From NCBI GenBank assembly GCA_033439765.1, contig JAULSN010000006.1, forward strand, positions 1,612,001 through 1,676,000: a DNA stretch of 64,000 nucleotides. Reading direction: 5' to 3'. The stretch's first letter is position 1, and each line of letters opens with the position of its first letter. Shown piece after piece: positions 13,734-24,093 of the stretch. The notes below the pieces were generated by a model, which was given only the letters and a program-made list of their open reading frames with translations, was not told the origin of the DNA and made no database searches. The position numbers and the translations under genes are program-made. This stretch comes from Lasiosphaeria ovina (taxonomy: Eukaryota > Ascomycota > Sordariomycetes > Sordariales > Lasiosphaeriaceae).

Positions 13734-14735
13734 TTAGTAAATAATCGACCGATAGTGCTCTCGTTCTAACCTCCGCCTCTCCGACTTAAGCTCAGATGTA
13801 ATATCCCTATGGCTGAGAGCCCCTTCTACTGCCGCCTTCAGCTGGCCTTCTAAGGACTCTACCCGCTGCCTATAAGCTCGATCCCGGGACTTTAGTTTTT
13901 GTTTCCCCTTCTCATACGCCCCCCGTATGTCCTCCCGCCACTGTGTCACCAACTTCTGCCTCGCCTCGGGGCCTTGCAAGTCGCGTAGCGTTTGGCGATA
14001 CGCCGAGGTCGTGGACACGTCCACGCGGCCCGCACTGTCGGCCGCGATTTCCGACAGAAATCTGAGACTCATCGGCGATCCTCGCGCGATCCTCGCAATG
14101 GCTTCGATCTGCCGCAGACCTGAGGCCCTGTCAGGAAATATACGGGCAACCTGAGACCCCTTCTCTATCATCTCCGGCCAAAACCAGTTACAGAGCTGGG
14201 ATTCCCGTTCTTCGGCAATGGGCTAGGGGACCACATCCCAGAAAGTCGTCCCTAGGATTACTCTGCTGAATCCCTCGCTCCCACAGAGCCTACGGAACAT
14301 GCGAAGACTCGCCTTGGACGAGTACGTCATCCTCGGGCTATTCAGCGAGTGGAGATAGATGATGCCGTCCAATGCCGCAAGCCACTCCAGTATTCGTGAA
14401 ACCACTTCCTCGTAGCCTAGTACTGTGTCGTCGAAGCCTGGCGTGTCCACAAGGGCATACTTGGTTCCGCGGTGGGAAAAGGTTGTTTCGCTCATTTCAG
14501 TTGTCTCTTGATAGGTTACACGCCTGTAAGCCGACGTGCGGTTTTGTCTTTGAGAAAGCACCAACTTACCGGACTGAAGCCCGTGCCCAACACGGACATC
14601 CTTTTTTTTCGTAATCCACTGGATAAGATGGCTTTTCCCCGAGCCCATGACCCCCATTACCGCAATGACAACTCTATCATCCGAACCAGAGCTGTTGGCT
14701 TGGTAGCCGGATTTGCTGCTGTGGGCGGCGCCCAT
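13734..14735 (-). pseudogene. AIG1/GIMAP-like P-loop GTPase (copy 2), one amber stop
   Basis: Exons 14735-14570 and 14506-13734 are joined by a 63 bp intron at the conserved site after GHGLQS. The frame then covers G3 (VDTPGFDD), a G4-like TTFWDVV and a C-terminal coiled coil ending RREREHYRSIIY-like sequence. A single in-frame TAG at 14225-14223, directly after WDVVP, separates the G domain from the rest. The frame is otherwise open on both sides, so it is either a young pseudogene or relies on readthrough or editing. The N-terminus MGAAHSS fits the N-myristoylation consensus MGxxxS/T, so the intact protein may have been membrane-tethered. It is head-to-head with copy 3. Confidence 0.75.
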
Positions 14736-15553
14736 GGCCTAGGCAAAGGCGAGTCGCGAATGTGCTTGATGGTCGATTGTGGACGGAAGGCTCGCCCTTG
14801 GCGCGAACACATTACTATGTAAGGCGGAAAAGTTTTTGTCTTCGATGTCCAAGCCAAGTCTTGCTTTTGCTCCCCCCCCCCCCTCCTTCGATCGAGTACG
14901 TCCTTGGCATCGGTAAACCGACCTTGAAAAACTGCCTACCACCCGCTTGCTATCAAATCTGTCTAATAGCTGTTAGACCACTAAGTAATGACTGGTAGTA
15001 TATGTTACCGAAGGGGCACTCAAAGGGATGCATGACGCATCGTCTGTCGCCAGCCCGACATGAGTCCGCCCTTAAGACACACCCATTGGCAGCATAAAGG
15101 ACCAATTACCAAATACATCTGTCACGCTGGGCGTGTTTAACTCCAAGGCGTTACACGTGCATTTAATTGTTGGTCATCGGATGTCTAGCAGGGTGGGGGG
15201 GCGGAGGGGGCAAGGTAGATAACACTAAGCCGCGTATTGGGCAGAGCAGCCGGCAGAAGGTCAAGTAATGTACAGGTACCTAGACATTGCCGATGGCGGG
15301 GGTGAGGGGGGGCAGATTCTGGCGGAAGCGATTTCACTGCGGCAAGCAGTCGTCGGAAATAGACCTGGAGCTTAAACTGCGAGGACACCTCGCCGGGCCC
15401 CTAGATAATGCTAGGCTGCGTATTGTTGCAGCCCGTCTAGCTCCCATCGATGTTCGTGTTCTAGATAGGTACGGAGAAGTGGAATTCCTCATTTCTTGAC
15501 CAAGCCTGAGCACATCTATTTTCTCTAGAATATCATCGCGCTAGCAGCCCAGC
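14736..15553. promoter_or_regulatory. Divergent intergenic region between GTPase copies 2 and 3
   Basis: 818 bp between start codons facing away from each other, so a shared promoter region. It has C-rich and G-rich homopolymer runs (14872-14882 and near 15190). No gene or known site was recognised. Confidence 0.4.
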
Positions 15554-15881
15554 ATGTCCGAGTCACGTCTACGCCATGGCGAGTCGCCTCAATTGGGAGA
15601 GAGGATCCGTCCAGTCGCACCTAAGCAGCCTAGCCAAGATCGACCACAAGAAGATTCAGCGCACCAAGGCCGGCGGAGGCATGGGCGGCCACCTCCAATA
15701 AGGTGTGTATGTGTGTGTGTGTGTGTGTGTTTCGTTGATGAACCTGCATATCCTAGTCTGACAGTCTCCAAAAGGCCTCAGGATATTATCATCGCCATCA
15801 TGGGCGTCACGGGGTCGGGGAAATCAACTTTCATCAGCCATTTCTGTCCAGAAGCGGCCATCGGCCATACGCTGGAGTCTT
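15554..15881 (+). CDS. AIG1/GIMAP-like P-loop GTPase (copy 3), 5' part before the insertion
   Basis: Encodes a basic N-terminus and G1 (IMGVTGSGKSTF), ending GHTLES plus one base. The conserved intron of this family starts here (GTCAGT donor, non-canonical at position 3) and contains the nested transposons. The 3' coding part resumes at 24094. A (GT)n microsatellite encoding alternating Cys-Val lies at 15703-15731. It is probably inside a small intron (15703-15756, 54 bp, GTGTGT donor, CCTAG acceptor), since removing it keeps frame. Without the transposon and one TA, the main intron would be 66 bp, matching the 63 and 76 bp introns of the paralogues. Confidence 0.78.
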
Positions 15882-15918
15882 GTCAGTCACCACCCAATTT
15901 CGCAGTCGAACAAGCATA

Positions 15919-15961
15919 ACGTGCGTGATAAGCGAGTGTCGCAGACAAGCGAGTGTCGCAC
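15919..15961 (+). repeat. Left terminal inverted repeat of the Fot1-like element
   Basis: Begins acgtgcgtgataagcgagtg and contains the unit aagcgagtgtcgca twice, 17 bp apart, which suggests two transposase binding sites. It pairs with 24020-24062 with one C/T mismatch. Confidence 0.92.
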
Positions 15962-16006
15962 GTTTCATAACCCACCACAGCTATCCTCAATTACACAACC
16001 ACAACA

Positions 16007-16682
16007 TTAGGAAATAATAATAACTGAATTAGAAACAGATGAATCAGACGATTCTGCAGCCTCCTTGCATGTGCGTGCATTATAGCCAGGCTTGCCGCAC
16101 ATACCACAGCACCGAATCTTCGTCCGAGACCCCCCTACACCACCACTATTTTGTCGTATTTCCTGGGCTAACTGCTCACCCATAGCCTTCTGATCCAGTA
16201 GATCCTATGCCTCTTGTACAGTAAGTGACCCTCCAAGCCGTACACGTGTTTTTTTGGCTCTCCGTCGCTTACTAAGCTCCTCATTAGCCTTTCGTAGTAC
16301 TGAGACCTCCGTACGTAGAAGAGCCACCTCGTGCATCACAGCCATTATACCTTTGGCTAATCGATCCACAGCAGTCAGCATCGGGGTTGGAGAGCTACCC
16401 TAATGGTTAGAAATTCGAGTTTTGATAAATGCTAATTATGAGGTGGCCTCTCGAGGGTTGTATAGCGTTTGGGAGGCCCAAGGTAGTACTATGGTTAGGC
16501 TTGAGGCTAGGGGTGTTGGGGTCCGAATACGCATATCTAGCGTAGATATCACCCTCTCTAGGTCGTACGGTATAAGGCTAGCTCCGGTAAAACCCCCCTG
16601 GATATTTTTTTCTATAATCGAAGCAAAAAACGCCTCTCTAAATATATAAAGAAACTCCAACTTATTAATATATATGATATTC
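16007..16682 (-). pseudogene. Fot1-like transposase, C-terminal part
   Basis: Continuation of the transposase after the copia insertion, in the frame predicted by removing insert and target duplication. Recognisable are IQGGFTGASLIPYD and a heptad segment (ALLRTEVSVLRKANEELSKR). Near the C-terminus is a zinc-knuckle-like CCGMCGKPGYNARTC, a feature of this transposase family. Stops interrupt it after REATS, SNH and VQEA. It ends at TAA 16009-16007. Confidence 0.8.
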
Positions 16683-16928
16683 TGTTGGAATCACCAGGGT
16701 ACCGGTACTGGAATCAACAGGTGCGCTGCGCGCCGTAAGCTGGTGGTTCAAGTGATGGATTCGTTGTGTGTGTTCTATCTATCTGTTCCCCTGAGCGGGC
16801 CGCTCCAGATATCTGGGCCTGCGCCACCATAGCCACGGTGTGGCTAAGTCGCAGAGCCGTGGCGCCACCACAGCCACAGTGCGGCTGAGCCGCAGAGCCC
16901 CTTGACTTATATGCGCGTTATTCCAACA
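16683..16928 (-). repeat. LTR of the copia element (3' LTR in element orientation)
   Basis: 246 bp, TG...CA, identical base for base to 22716-22961 in a hand comparison. A shortened relative is the solo LTR at 31303-31471. The identity indicates a recent insertion. Confidence 0.95.
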
Positions 16929-17028
16929 CTGGAAAAACCTCTCTTTTGAGGCTGGAAAAACGCGCTGCAGATATATATACATATACACTTCGAAAAGGGA
17001 CGAATACACTTCTTCCACCCGGCCTCTC

Positions 17029-20000
17029 TTACCGAGAGACCCATCCTTCCATGCGGACCGTAAGGCTGTTGCCGCCGATGAACCGTTTAAGGGCCCGGTT
17101 CGGTATGGCCTTTGTTAGGGCGTCGGCTGGGTTGTCGTCGCCGTGGATCCACCTGACTTCGTGTAGCTCACGTCGCTCGTATGACTGCCGTAAGGCTATG
17201 ATATCGATCATCAGCCTCTTTTCCTTTGTTGTCCCTAGCTTGACGAGGCACTCGTATAGCGAGTACGAGTCTGTACAGACAACCGTAGGTACGGTAGGTA
17301 GGTTGAGGTGCTTGGTGACCATCTGGATCGTAGAAGCCAGGGCGTAGGCCATGTCTACGCCGGCCACCATACCGTAGACCTCGGAAGCGAGTACGCTACG
17401 TGTGACTCGCTTGCTCTTTGTGCTGGAGAAGTGAATGATGTTACCGTGAATGGTGAACTGGGACTCTATCGTATCCTCGTTGGCCAGGATGATCACGAAT
17501 CCGAGTTGTGATGTGAGGTCCCGGTTATTGGCGAAGGAGCCGTCGACGAAGACGAAGAGCTTCGTATTAGTCAGGTCCAGGGGGATAAACGTCAGCCCTC
17601 GGTCTTGGTTGCTGATCTGCCACTCTATACGTCGGTTGAGGGCCTTGAAGTCCTCTGGTGTAGGCTCCTGGTGTTGTGCTGCGCTTGACAGGTCGAAGCA
17701 GGCCTCAGGCTGACAGATGGAGGCGATATACGCACCGCGGGCCCGCTGTTCGACGTACTGCTGTTTGGCGTCAACTACGTTGTAGTCAGCGGGTCGTAGC
17801 CTACTGGCCTGGCCTTTCTGCCGTAGGGTGATCGTATCGTTAGTGAGTGTGGCGATCCCTCCGTTGAATGCCAGTGGTTCCTTTGAAGTCAGGACCTGCT
17901 TAGGCTTTGCACTGAATGCGGCCTCTTGTAGCTGTCTTTCCTCAACGTGGGAAAAGGCCTCGGTTGATAGGCCGATCGTATTATCGGTCTGCATTCCGAT
18001 GCAGGCAAATTCCGGGTTTTCCGGGTTGGAAATTAGCAAGCAGGGGTCGTACGTAGATGTCATCATCTGGAGCTTCTCTAAGTGATGCTTATGATAGGTA
18101 GCCCACCAGTGGGTTCCTGCCTCAGCCAGGCCGTATAACGGCTTGATCATACGCATTACGGTACCTTCAGGGTACTGGTCCCGGATTTGCTTGGGTAGGT
18201 AGGCTAGGATTTCGCGGTTGAGGGTAGTTTCTGACTGAACGTAGGCCTGTGTGATATCCCGTAGCTAGGTAACCATACCGCGTTGTATGAGCGAGGGAGC
18301 GAGGGCCAGAATAAGGCGTTGACTAGCCCGCTGGATCGTTGGCGACTGGGTCAAAATAGACTCTTTACCATCGTCTGCGTAGCCTTGGATGACGAGCCGT
18401 GACTTCTCGTAGGGCGTGGCGGTATTCTTGCCTTTGACTTCGTTGACGATACGGGACTTGAAGATGCGTTGATGGCCCTGGTTATGGCCATGAATGAACT
18501 CGAATACTCCCCGGGCGATTAGACTATCAATCTCTTATTGAGTAGACCTTTCGAACGGTGCGCCCGGTATAGTAATCTTGCCTTCGGTACGAAGTCGTAT
18601 CGATAACGTAGCGTCGGCCTGCTCCTTGTTTGTTAAGAAGGCCTCAGGTGCTTCGGCTTCCTGAAGGAAGGTGTGGGCTGGTCGGCCGCGGGGCCGGCCG
18701 CGAGGTCGGCCGGGAGGTCGGCCGCGAGGTCGCTGTGAGCTCGCCTCGCTGACCACGATCATATCCTCCGCTTTACTCGCGGGGGCTACTTCAGGTTCTG
18801 ATGCCGTGATGGTTGACGTAGCTGGTGTGGCCGTTATAGCCGTTCTAGCCGTTGTGGCCGTTATGGCCGTTATGGCCGCTGGGTCTTCGTGGTAGGGCTT
18901 CATAACGGTTGAGCGGAAGGTACGTAGGCCGGTGGTCATCTCCAGGGTATAGTTCTCTCCGTCAACTGCGATTAATTTGAACGGTCCCTGCTAGCCGGCT
19001 TTCTCGCGCCATATACGGACTAGGGAGTTGACTAGTAGTTGAATGGTCCGTTCGGTCACCGGGCCGTTACGTATTGCCAGGGCGCCGTTGACCTGCCGTA
19101 CGGCCTAGAGTCGTCTGACGGCATCGGTAGCTTTCTTGACTGCTAGGGCTCGCTGCTTAATCGATGGCGAGGGCGCTGAGTCTTCGGTTAACCGGGGGTA
19201 TGCGCCGAAGACTAGGAGGGTGGGGATAAGGCCGTTAGGCCCGGCCGTATCGTTGACTGCCTTGATGGCCATCTGGAGGGCTGCTTCCGGGCTTGCTTCG
19301 GGGTCTTCAGTCCTTAGGATGGTATATGCCCGGCGTAGGGCTGCGTGGTATCGTTCAACCTTGCCGATACTGTTGTGGGCTTCTACGGGTATCTCTTTGA
19401 TCGAGATCCCCATCTCCTTAGCCGACTGCCGGAACTCGGTCGATCGGAACGAAGTGCCGGCGTCAGTGACCAGCCAGTCGGGCGGCCCTTGGTATATATT
19501 GATCCAGCAGAGGCAAAGGGCTTCCTAAACGAGTTTTGACGATATATCCTTCAGGAACTGAGCCGCTAAGAAGGCTGTAGCCGTATCGACGACGTGAAGG
19601 ACAGGGCGGCCGTCGAGGTATAATATATCGATAACGACCTCGTAATTGAACTCGCAGTCGTCGTGGAGGGTGAACTTGAACCGGGCCGGGCGGCCCGCGT
19701 TCATCTGGTACTGGTGGTATACCCGGTTAAGGAACTCGAGGGCTCCGAGTTCTATAGGGTGCCCGGCTGTCTTTAAGACCTTATGCAGGCGGGCGACCGA
19801 CGGGTGGCCGAATCGGCGGTGGAGTCGGCGTAGTTCTGTGTCGGTAAGGTAGTTGTATGCGAGGGTCTTTTCCTTCGTTAGCTGAAGCTAGGGGTGTCCC
19901 CATTTCCGTATGACGGGGACGGTGAGGTTGCCCTGCTGTAGCTGGTTCCGTAGGTTATCGAACTTCAGGCCCAAGCGGTCCATATCCTAAATGCATAGTA

Positions 20001-22053
20001 AGAACGGTGTGTCCGCGGGGACTACGTAGAAGTCGATCGGGCCGAAAGGGGTAGGTACGGTGGTAGTACCGAGGGGAGTAATTGCGTCGCCTTGGCCGAA
20101 CTTGATCGTGGTTTCCGCTATTGACGGTCCTAGCCGAAGGGACGGTAGCTCTCTCTGGAGGGCACGGAACTGCTGGTGCCCGGCTATTGAGAGGCCTGCC
20201 GCCCCGGTATCGGGCATAATACCGTGGAACTCCGTAGCTAAGTAACGGCCATCGATAGTGAAGACTAAAGCGGGTTCTTGATCTTCCTGCCCTCTAGCCT
20301 CCATAAAGGGGTCCTCCTTCGTTAGGCCGTGCCGTATAGAGTTATCGGTAAGTAGGGTAGCGATTACGTGGCCGTCGGCTGGCGTGGAGCCTTGGAAAAA
20401 GGTGCTTTGGAAGCCGTTACCTTCGTCTTCCGACTGGTCGCTTTCTTTAGGGTCCTGTAGGGTCGAGGTATCGTTACCCTCGGGGTCATCGAAGCTCTGG
20501 GTCCCTTCGTACTAGGCTAGAAACTGGGCGTACGTGGTTGACGGTTGTTGGCCGGCGTACTTGCTCTTCTTAAAACGGTTGAAGGCCAGGCGTCTTTCTT
20601 CTGGTGTGTGGATTGTTGACCAACAGCCAAGCTTGCCATATACGTAGCACTTCATGCCTGACGGGGGTCCTTTTGCCGGGAAGCTACGGCCCTTACGTCC
20701 GAAGCGTGCCTCTCGGCCGTTGCCTTTAAAGGTCCGGTTAGTCCAGTACTGCTGGGGGTCTCCAGGGCCTAAGGTATTGGACTGTTGTCTCTGAGCTTCG
20801 GCTGAAATATTGACTACTGACCGTAGCTGGCTACGTACGCCTTCGTAGGTTGTAGCCGGGTTATACAGATAGAGTGTACATTCCGGGATCCCTCGGCAGG
20901 CGTTGAGGACTTGTATACGGAGTAGTTCTTCTGACTGGCTGATAGTCGGGAGGGTGCGTTGGATCTTAGTAAGCTTGTTGAGTAAGAGCTCGAGGCATTC
21001 GATCCTTGGTTTCCCTGGGTTCTCGTCGATAACCTTACGTAGGGTGGTATTATTCCACTCTAGTAGGCGTAACTGGTTGTTTTCTTCGCTTTCGAATTGG
21101 GCCTTAATCCGGGCGATCACCGTAGCGAAGTCGTAGTTGTACCCGCAGAGCCAGTCGTAATAGTAGGTCAGGGCGCGGCCCTTCAGCATACTCGGGAAGG
21201 TCGCGGTATACTGGCCCTGAGAAATACCAAGACGGCGGTAGCAGTCTTGGAAGATCACTAGCTTAGAAGCGAGTACATCGTATACCTCGCCGCCGTACTT
21301 CATCTCGTCGTTGTACATCTTGGCCAGGTCTGTGAGTTGCTTCGCGATGGGGGCGTCTTGTGGTGTTGATGCGGGCGGGTAGTGAGGGCGGCCGTACCGG
21401 AAGTCCTGCCCTTGGAGACTACGTTGAGGTCTCTCGGTAAGGGGCTCCCGAAGCGGTAGTGCTGTAGCGGGGAGGGGCTCCTGCTCCCGAAGCGGCCGTA
21501 TAGGTGGCTTCTCGGGTTCCGGTAGGTCGTCGTCAGGTTCTTGGATCTCCCTGAGGAAGGTAGGGTCAAGGATATTTATCTTGAAGGTCTTGCTCCGTCC
21601 TTTCTCGTATTTGACCTCTGCGTTGGACCAGAGGTGGAAGTCCTTAGCCGTAGCTGCCCGGTATAGGTTATTATAGACCCTATCACCGTCTACGGCCACG
21701 AAGACTCCGTTGCCTCGGAGCCAGTTGCGGAGGGTGGTCTGCGCTCGGCCCGGGACCTTCGCCCAGGCGGCGCTGTCCCAGTGCCCGAATTCTTCAGTGA
21801 ACTGTACCTACGTGTATCTTCCTATCAGGGCCTTATTCTGCCAGCATTGTAGTAGAAAGTGAACGTGGCCACTGATCTGCTTGGTCGTTGGTGAGGTGAG
21901 TTGATCGAACTTGGTTAGTTCGCCCCAGGTTGTAGGGTCCACTTCGCCCTGAAGGTCGGGTGGGATCGCGGGTCCCGGGCTACGGGGGGGTTCTTCATAG
22001 GCCAGTCGGCTAGGCGAGGGTTCCGGGGACCCGGTACTCTTGTCTTCAGGCAT
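17029..22053 (-). pseudogene. copia gag-pol, one frame with nine internal stops
   Basis: From the ATG at 22053 a single reading frame spans 5 kb without any frameshift, but it is interrupted by nine stops: TAG at 21808, 20512, 19987, 19888, 19525, 19105, 18991 and 18265, and TAA at 18535. Visible parts are Gag (about 21700-20550), protease (PDTGAAG), and integrase with LHRRFGHP and core acidic residues in VVDTATAFL, VTDAGTSF and VERYHAAL. A linker with three or four AT-hook-like PRGRP units follows, then RT (LRDITQAYVQS). RNase H shows FVDGSF, SEVYG and CTDSYSL and ends DNPADALTK. The RT catalytic pair reads QTDN where family members have TDD, a G-to-A change. The copy cannot make its own polyprotein without suppression. 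Confidence 0.92.
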
Positions 22054-22090
22054 CGTGGCTATCGTGGAGGTAAAGGGGTCTGGGGAGGGG

Positions 22091-22286
22091 CTGTAGGCTC
22101 GGAAACGAAGGACTTGGAGGAGCCGTCGGTAGGCTCGGAAACGAAGGACTTGGAAGAGCCGTCGGTAGGCTCGGAAACGAAGGACTTGGAAGAGCCGTCG
22201 GTAGGCTCGGAAACGAAGGACTTGGAAGAGCCGTCGGTAGGCTCGGAAACGAAGGACTTGGAAGAGCCGTCGGTAGGCTCGGAAAG
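22091..22286 (+). repeat. 36 bp minisatellite in the copia leader
   Basis: Five full copies and one partial copy of a 36 bp unit (core ggctcggaaacgaaggactt), nearly identical. They lie between the 5' LTR and the gag start in element orientation. The unit reads through as a Pro/Ser-rich 12-residue repeat, but in a frame other than gag, so I treat it as leader DNA. Confidence 0.9.
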
Positions 22287-22715
22287 TAGGAAAATAGTAC
22301 CGAAGGAAGGTCGAAAAGAAATAGAGGGTAAAGCAAGGGAATACGAAGAAGTGAAGCGCGTAATGAAGGAATGAAGGGTGTACGCGTTAAACGCGTACGT
22401 TGTTGCTCGGTCGGTCGATCAATTGATCGCGTGAGCTGTGCGTGGTAGACGCTCTACGGCTAGGTGACGCCAGGGAGTCGGTCACGGCCACTTCTTCCGT
22501 AGATTTGAAGGTCCTCGGGCTGCGCTTGAGATTCGAGGTACGAATGCTCCGTTATACCGTCTCTTGCGTAGGCGGGGATACCTTCCTTAGCACAGGTTCG
22601 TAGGAGGGGCCGGCTTCCGGGCCGACCGGTCTCCACGGCGCTGTCTCTTCTAGTTGAACCTTGCTGATCTGTGGCGCTGGACTGCTCCAACAGTGGTGAA
22701 TTAACCACTGATCAG

Positions 22716-22961
22716 TGTTGGAATCACCAGGGTACCGGTACTGGAATCAACAGGTGCGCTGCGCGCCGTAAGCTGGTGGTTCAAGTGATGGATTCGTTGT
22801 GTGTGTTCTATCTATCTGTTCCCCTGAGCGGGCCGCTCCAGATATCTGGGCCTGCGCCACCATAGCCACGGTGTGGCTAAGTCGCAGAGCCGTGGCGCCA
22901 CCACAGCCACAGTGCGGCTGAGCCGCAGAGCCCCTTGACTTATATGCGCGTTATTCCAACA
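22716..22961 (-). repeat. LTR of the copia element (5' LTR in element orientation)
   Basis: Identical to 16683-16928. Bordered on the outside by the target duplication TATTC. As the 5' LTR it would hold the promoter of the element; no individual motifs were assigned. Confidence 0.95.
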
Positions 22962-23964
22962 TATTCATCCGTATGAACTACTTAATTTAGTAGCTATACG
23001 CCTTCTTCAAAGGCCCAAAATAACCAATATTTAAAGGTTAGAGTATATATAAAGAGTATAGAGGTATATAAAGTATAATAATATTATACTCTTTATAATA
23101 GTTATCGAATTCTTTAGAGTAGTGGCTTTCGTAGCCATTAAGGATTAATAACCGGTATATACCCTTTATACGAGATGCTATATAGAAATCGAAGTGACGA
23201 ATCTAATCTATACCTTTCTTATTCGTAGTCTAGCTATTATCGGTTATTACGATACGCTAGTCGGCCGGGAGGTTATATTCTTCATACCAGTTAGTAAGGT
23301 GATATTGCTTAGCTAAGATGATAAATAGTAAGATGGCCCAGCCTAGAGTATTTACTCCTTGGATAACTATAGCCCACTCTCGATTACCAGGCTAGGCCTA
23401 TTTAGCCCTACTACGCCCGTCCGAGGTAGTAACTACCATAGTGGCGATAATAATACCCATTATAAAGCCAGTCTCGTCGAAATTATAGATATCGTCGTTA
23501 AGGATACCGTATTTGACCTTAATATTATATACAAGGGCAAACCACTCGCGAATAATCGTTGGATCTTCGTATTTAGCCCTCTGGTAGTCGTATTTACGCG
23601 TAAAACGCGTCCGAAGCTCTGGCTAGCGCTTGACGAAGTTATGCGCCTATCGTATACCGACAGGGGGCGCGTCGCGTTCGCGTAGTAACCGGTTGGCCAT
23701 ATCTTCTACGTACGAAAGCCGGGGGTGGAATGCGCGTGCATATAGCTCAGTGATATATTGAACAATCGTTTTCTCTTCCAAATCCGTAAGCTTGCGTAAG
23801 TTGGCCGGTATATCGCGTCGTACAGGCATACCGCGTCGGCGGCGCCCCAGGGTTCTATCGCAAACTTCATAGATCTCTACTGCGCGTCGTACACTTAGAT
23901 CTTTATCGCGTTCGAGGGCTTGGAGGGCCAAGATAATATTGGCTTCGTTCGAAGAAGTTGGCAT
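22962..23964 (-). pseudogene. Fot1-like transposase, N-terminal and catalytic part
   Basis: From ATG 23964-23962 the frame shows a helix-turn-helix region (LSVRRAVEIYEVCDRTLGRR) and a CENP-B-like segment (LTDLEEKTIVQYITELYAR). The DDE core has its first Asp in IYNFDETGF and second in VITDNS. The third Asp position reads Asn (PLNIGYF), a G-to-A change. At least ten in-frame stops, nearly all TAG, occur where relatives have Gln or Trp. The 3' half is very AT-rich. The frame continues at 16682 after the copia insertion. Confidence 0.85.
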
Positions 23965-24019
23965 ATTGGATGGTGGAGAAAAGTGGTGTTGAGTACAAAG
24001 GTGTTTCGCGTCGTGGAAA

Positions 24020-24062
24020 GTGCGACACTCGCTTATCTGCGACACTCGCTTATCACGCACGT
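24020..24062 (-). repeat. Right terminal inverted repeat of the Fot1-like element
   Basis: Reverse complement of the left repeat with one mismatch. With the element removed, the target reads agcaTAtgct, a perfect 10 bp palindrome centred on the TA. Confidence 0.92.
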
Positions 24063-24093
24063 TATGCTAATATAGCTGACTTTCTCGGCTCAG

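Larger units (their letters stand above)
16683..22961 (-). mobile_element. Ty1/copia-type LTR retrotransposon, complete structure
   Basis: A 6279 bp element bounded by identical LTRs that start TG and end CA, with a 5 bp target duplication TATTC (16678-16682 and 22962-22966). It is oriented on the minus strand. Domain order is Gag, protease, integrase, reverse transcriptase, RNase H; integrase before RT defines Ty1/copia. A purine-rich tract (AAAAGAGAGG on the minus strand) lies next to the left LTR. The primer-binding site should be just inside the right LTR, but I could not assign the tRNA. It is inserted in the transposase gene of the Fot1-like element. Confidence 0.95.
15919..24062 (-). 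mobile_element. Fot1/pogo-type DNA transposon (Tc1/mariner superfamily), split by a retrotransposon
   Basis: The ends are 43 bp inverted repeats with one mismatch, flanked by TA on both sides (15917-15918 and 24063-24064). The minus strand carries a transposase gene in two parts either side of the copia element. Removing 16683-22961 plus one TATTC restores a single reading frame across the join. The element without the insert is 1860 bp, the size of Fot1-like elements. It sits inside the conserved intron of GTPase copy 3. The transposase is full of stops at former Gln and Trp codons and the sequence is AT-rich, so it has been through RIP and is immobile by itself. Confidence 0.9.

Noticed and set aside
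15703..15731. Alternating Cys-Val stretch as a protein feature
   Set aside because: It is a (GT)n microsatellite most likely inside a 54 bp intron whose removal keeps the frame.
22046..22374. Open frames encoding Pro/Ser-rich or Glu/Ser-rich 12-residue repeats
   Set aside because: They arise from the 36 bp minisatellite in the copia leader and are not in the gag frame.
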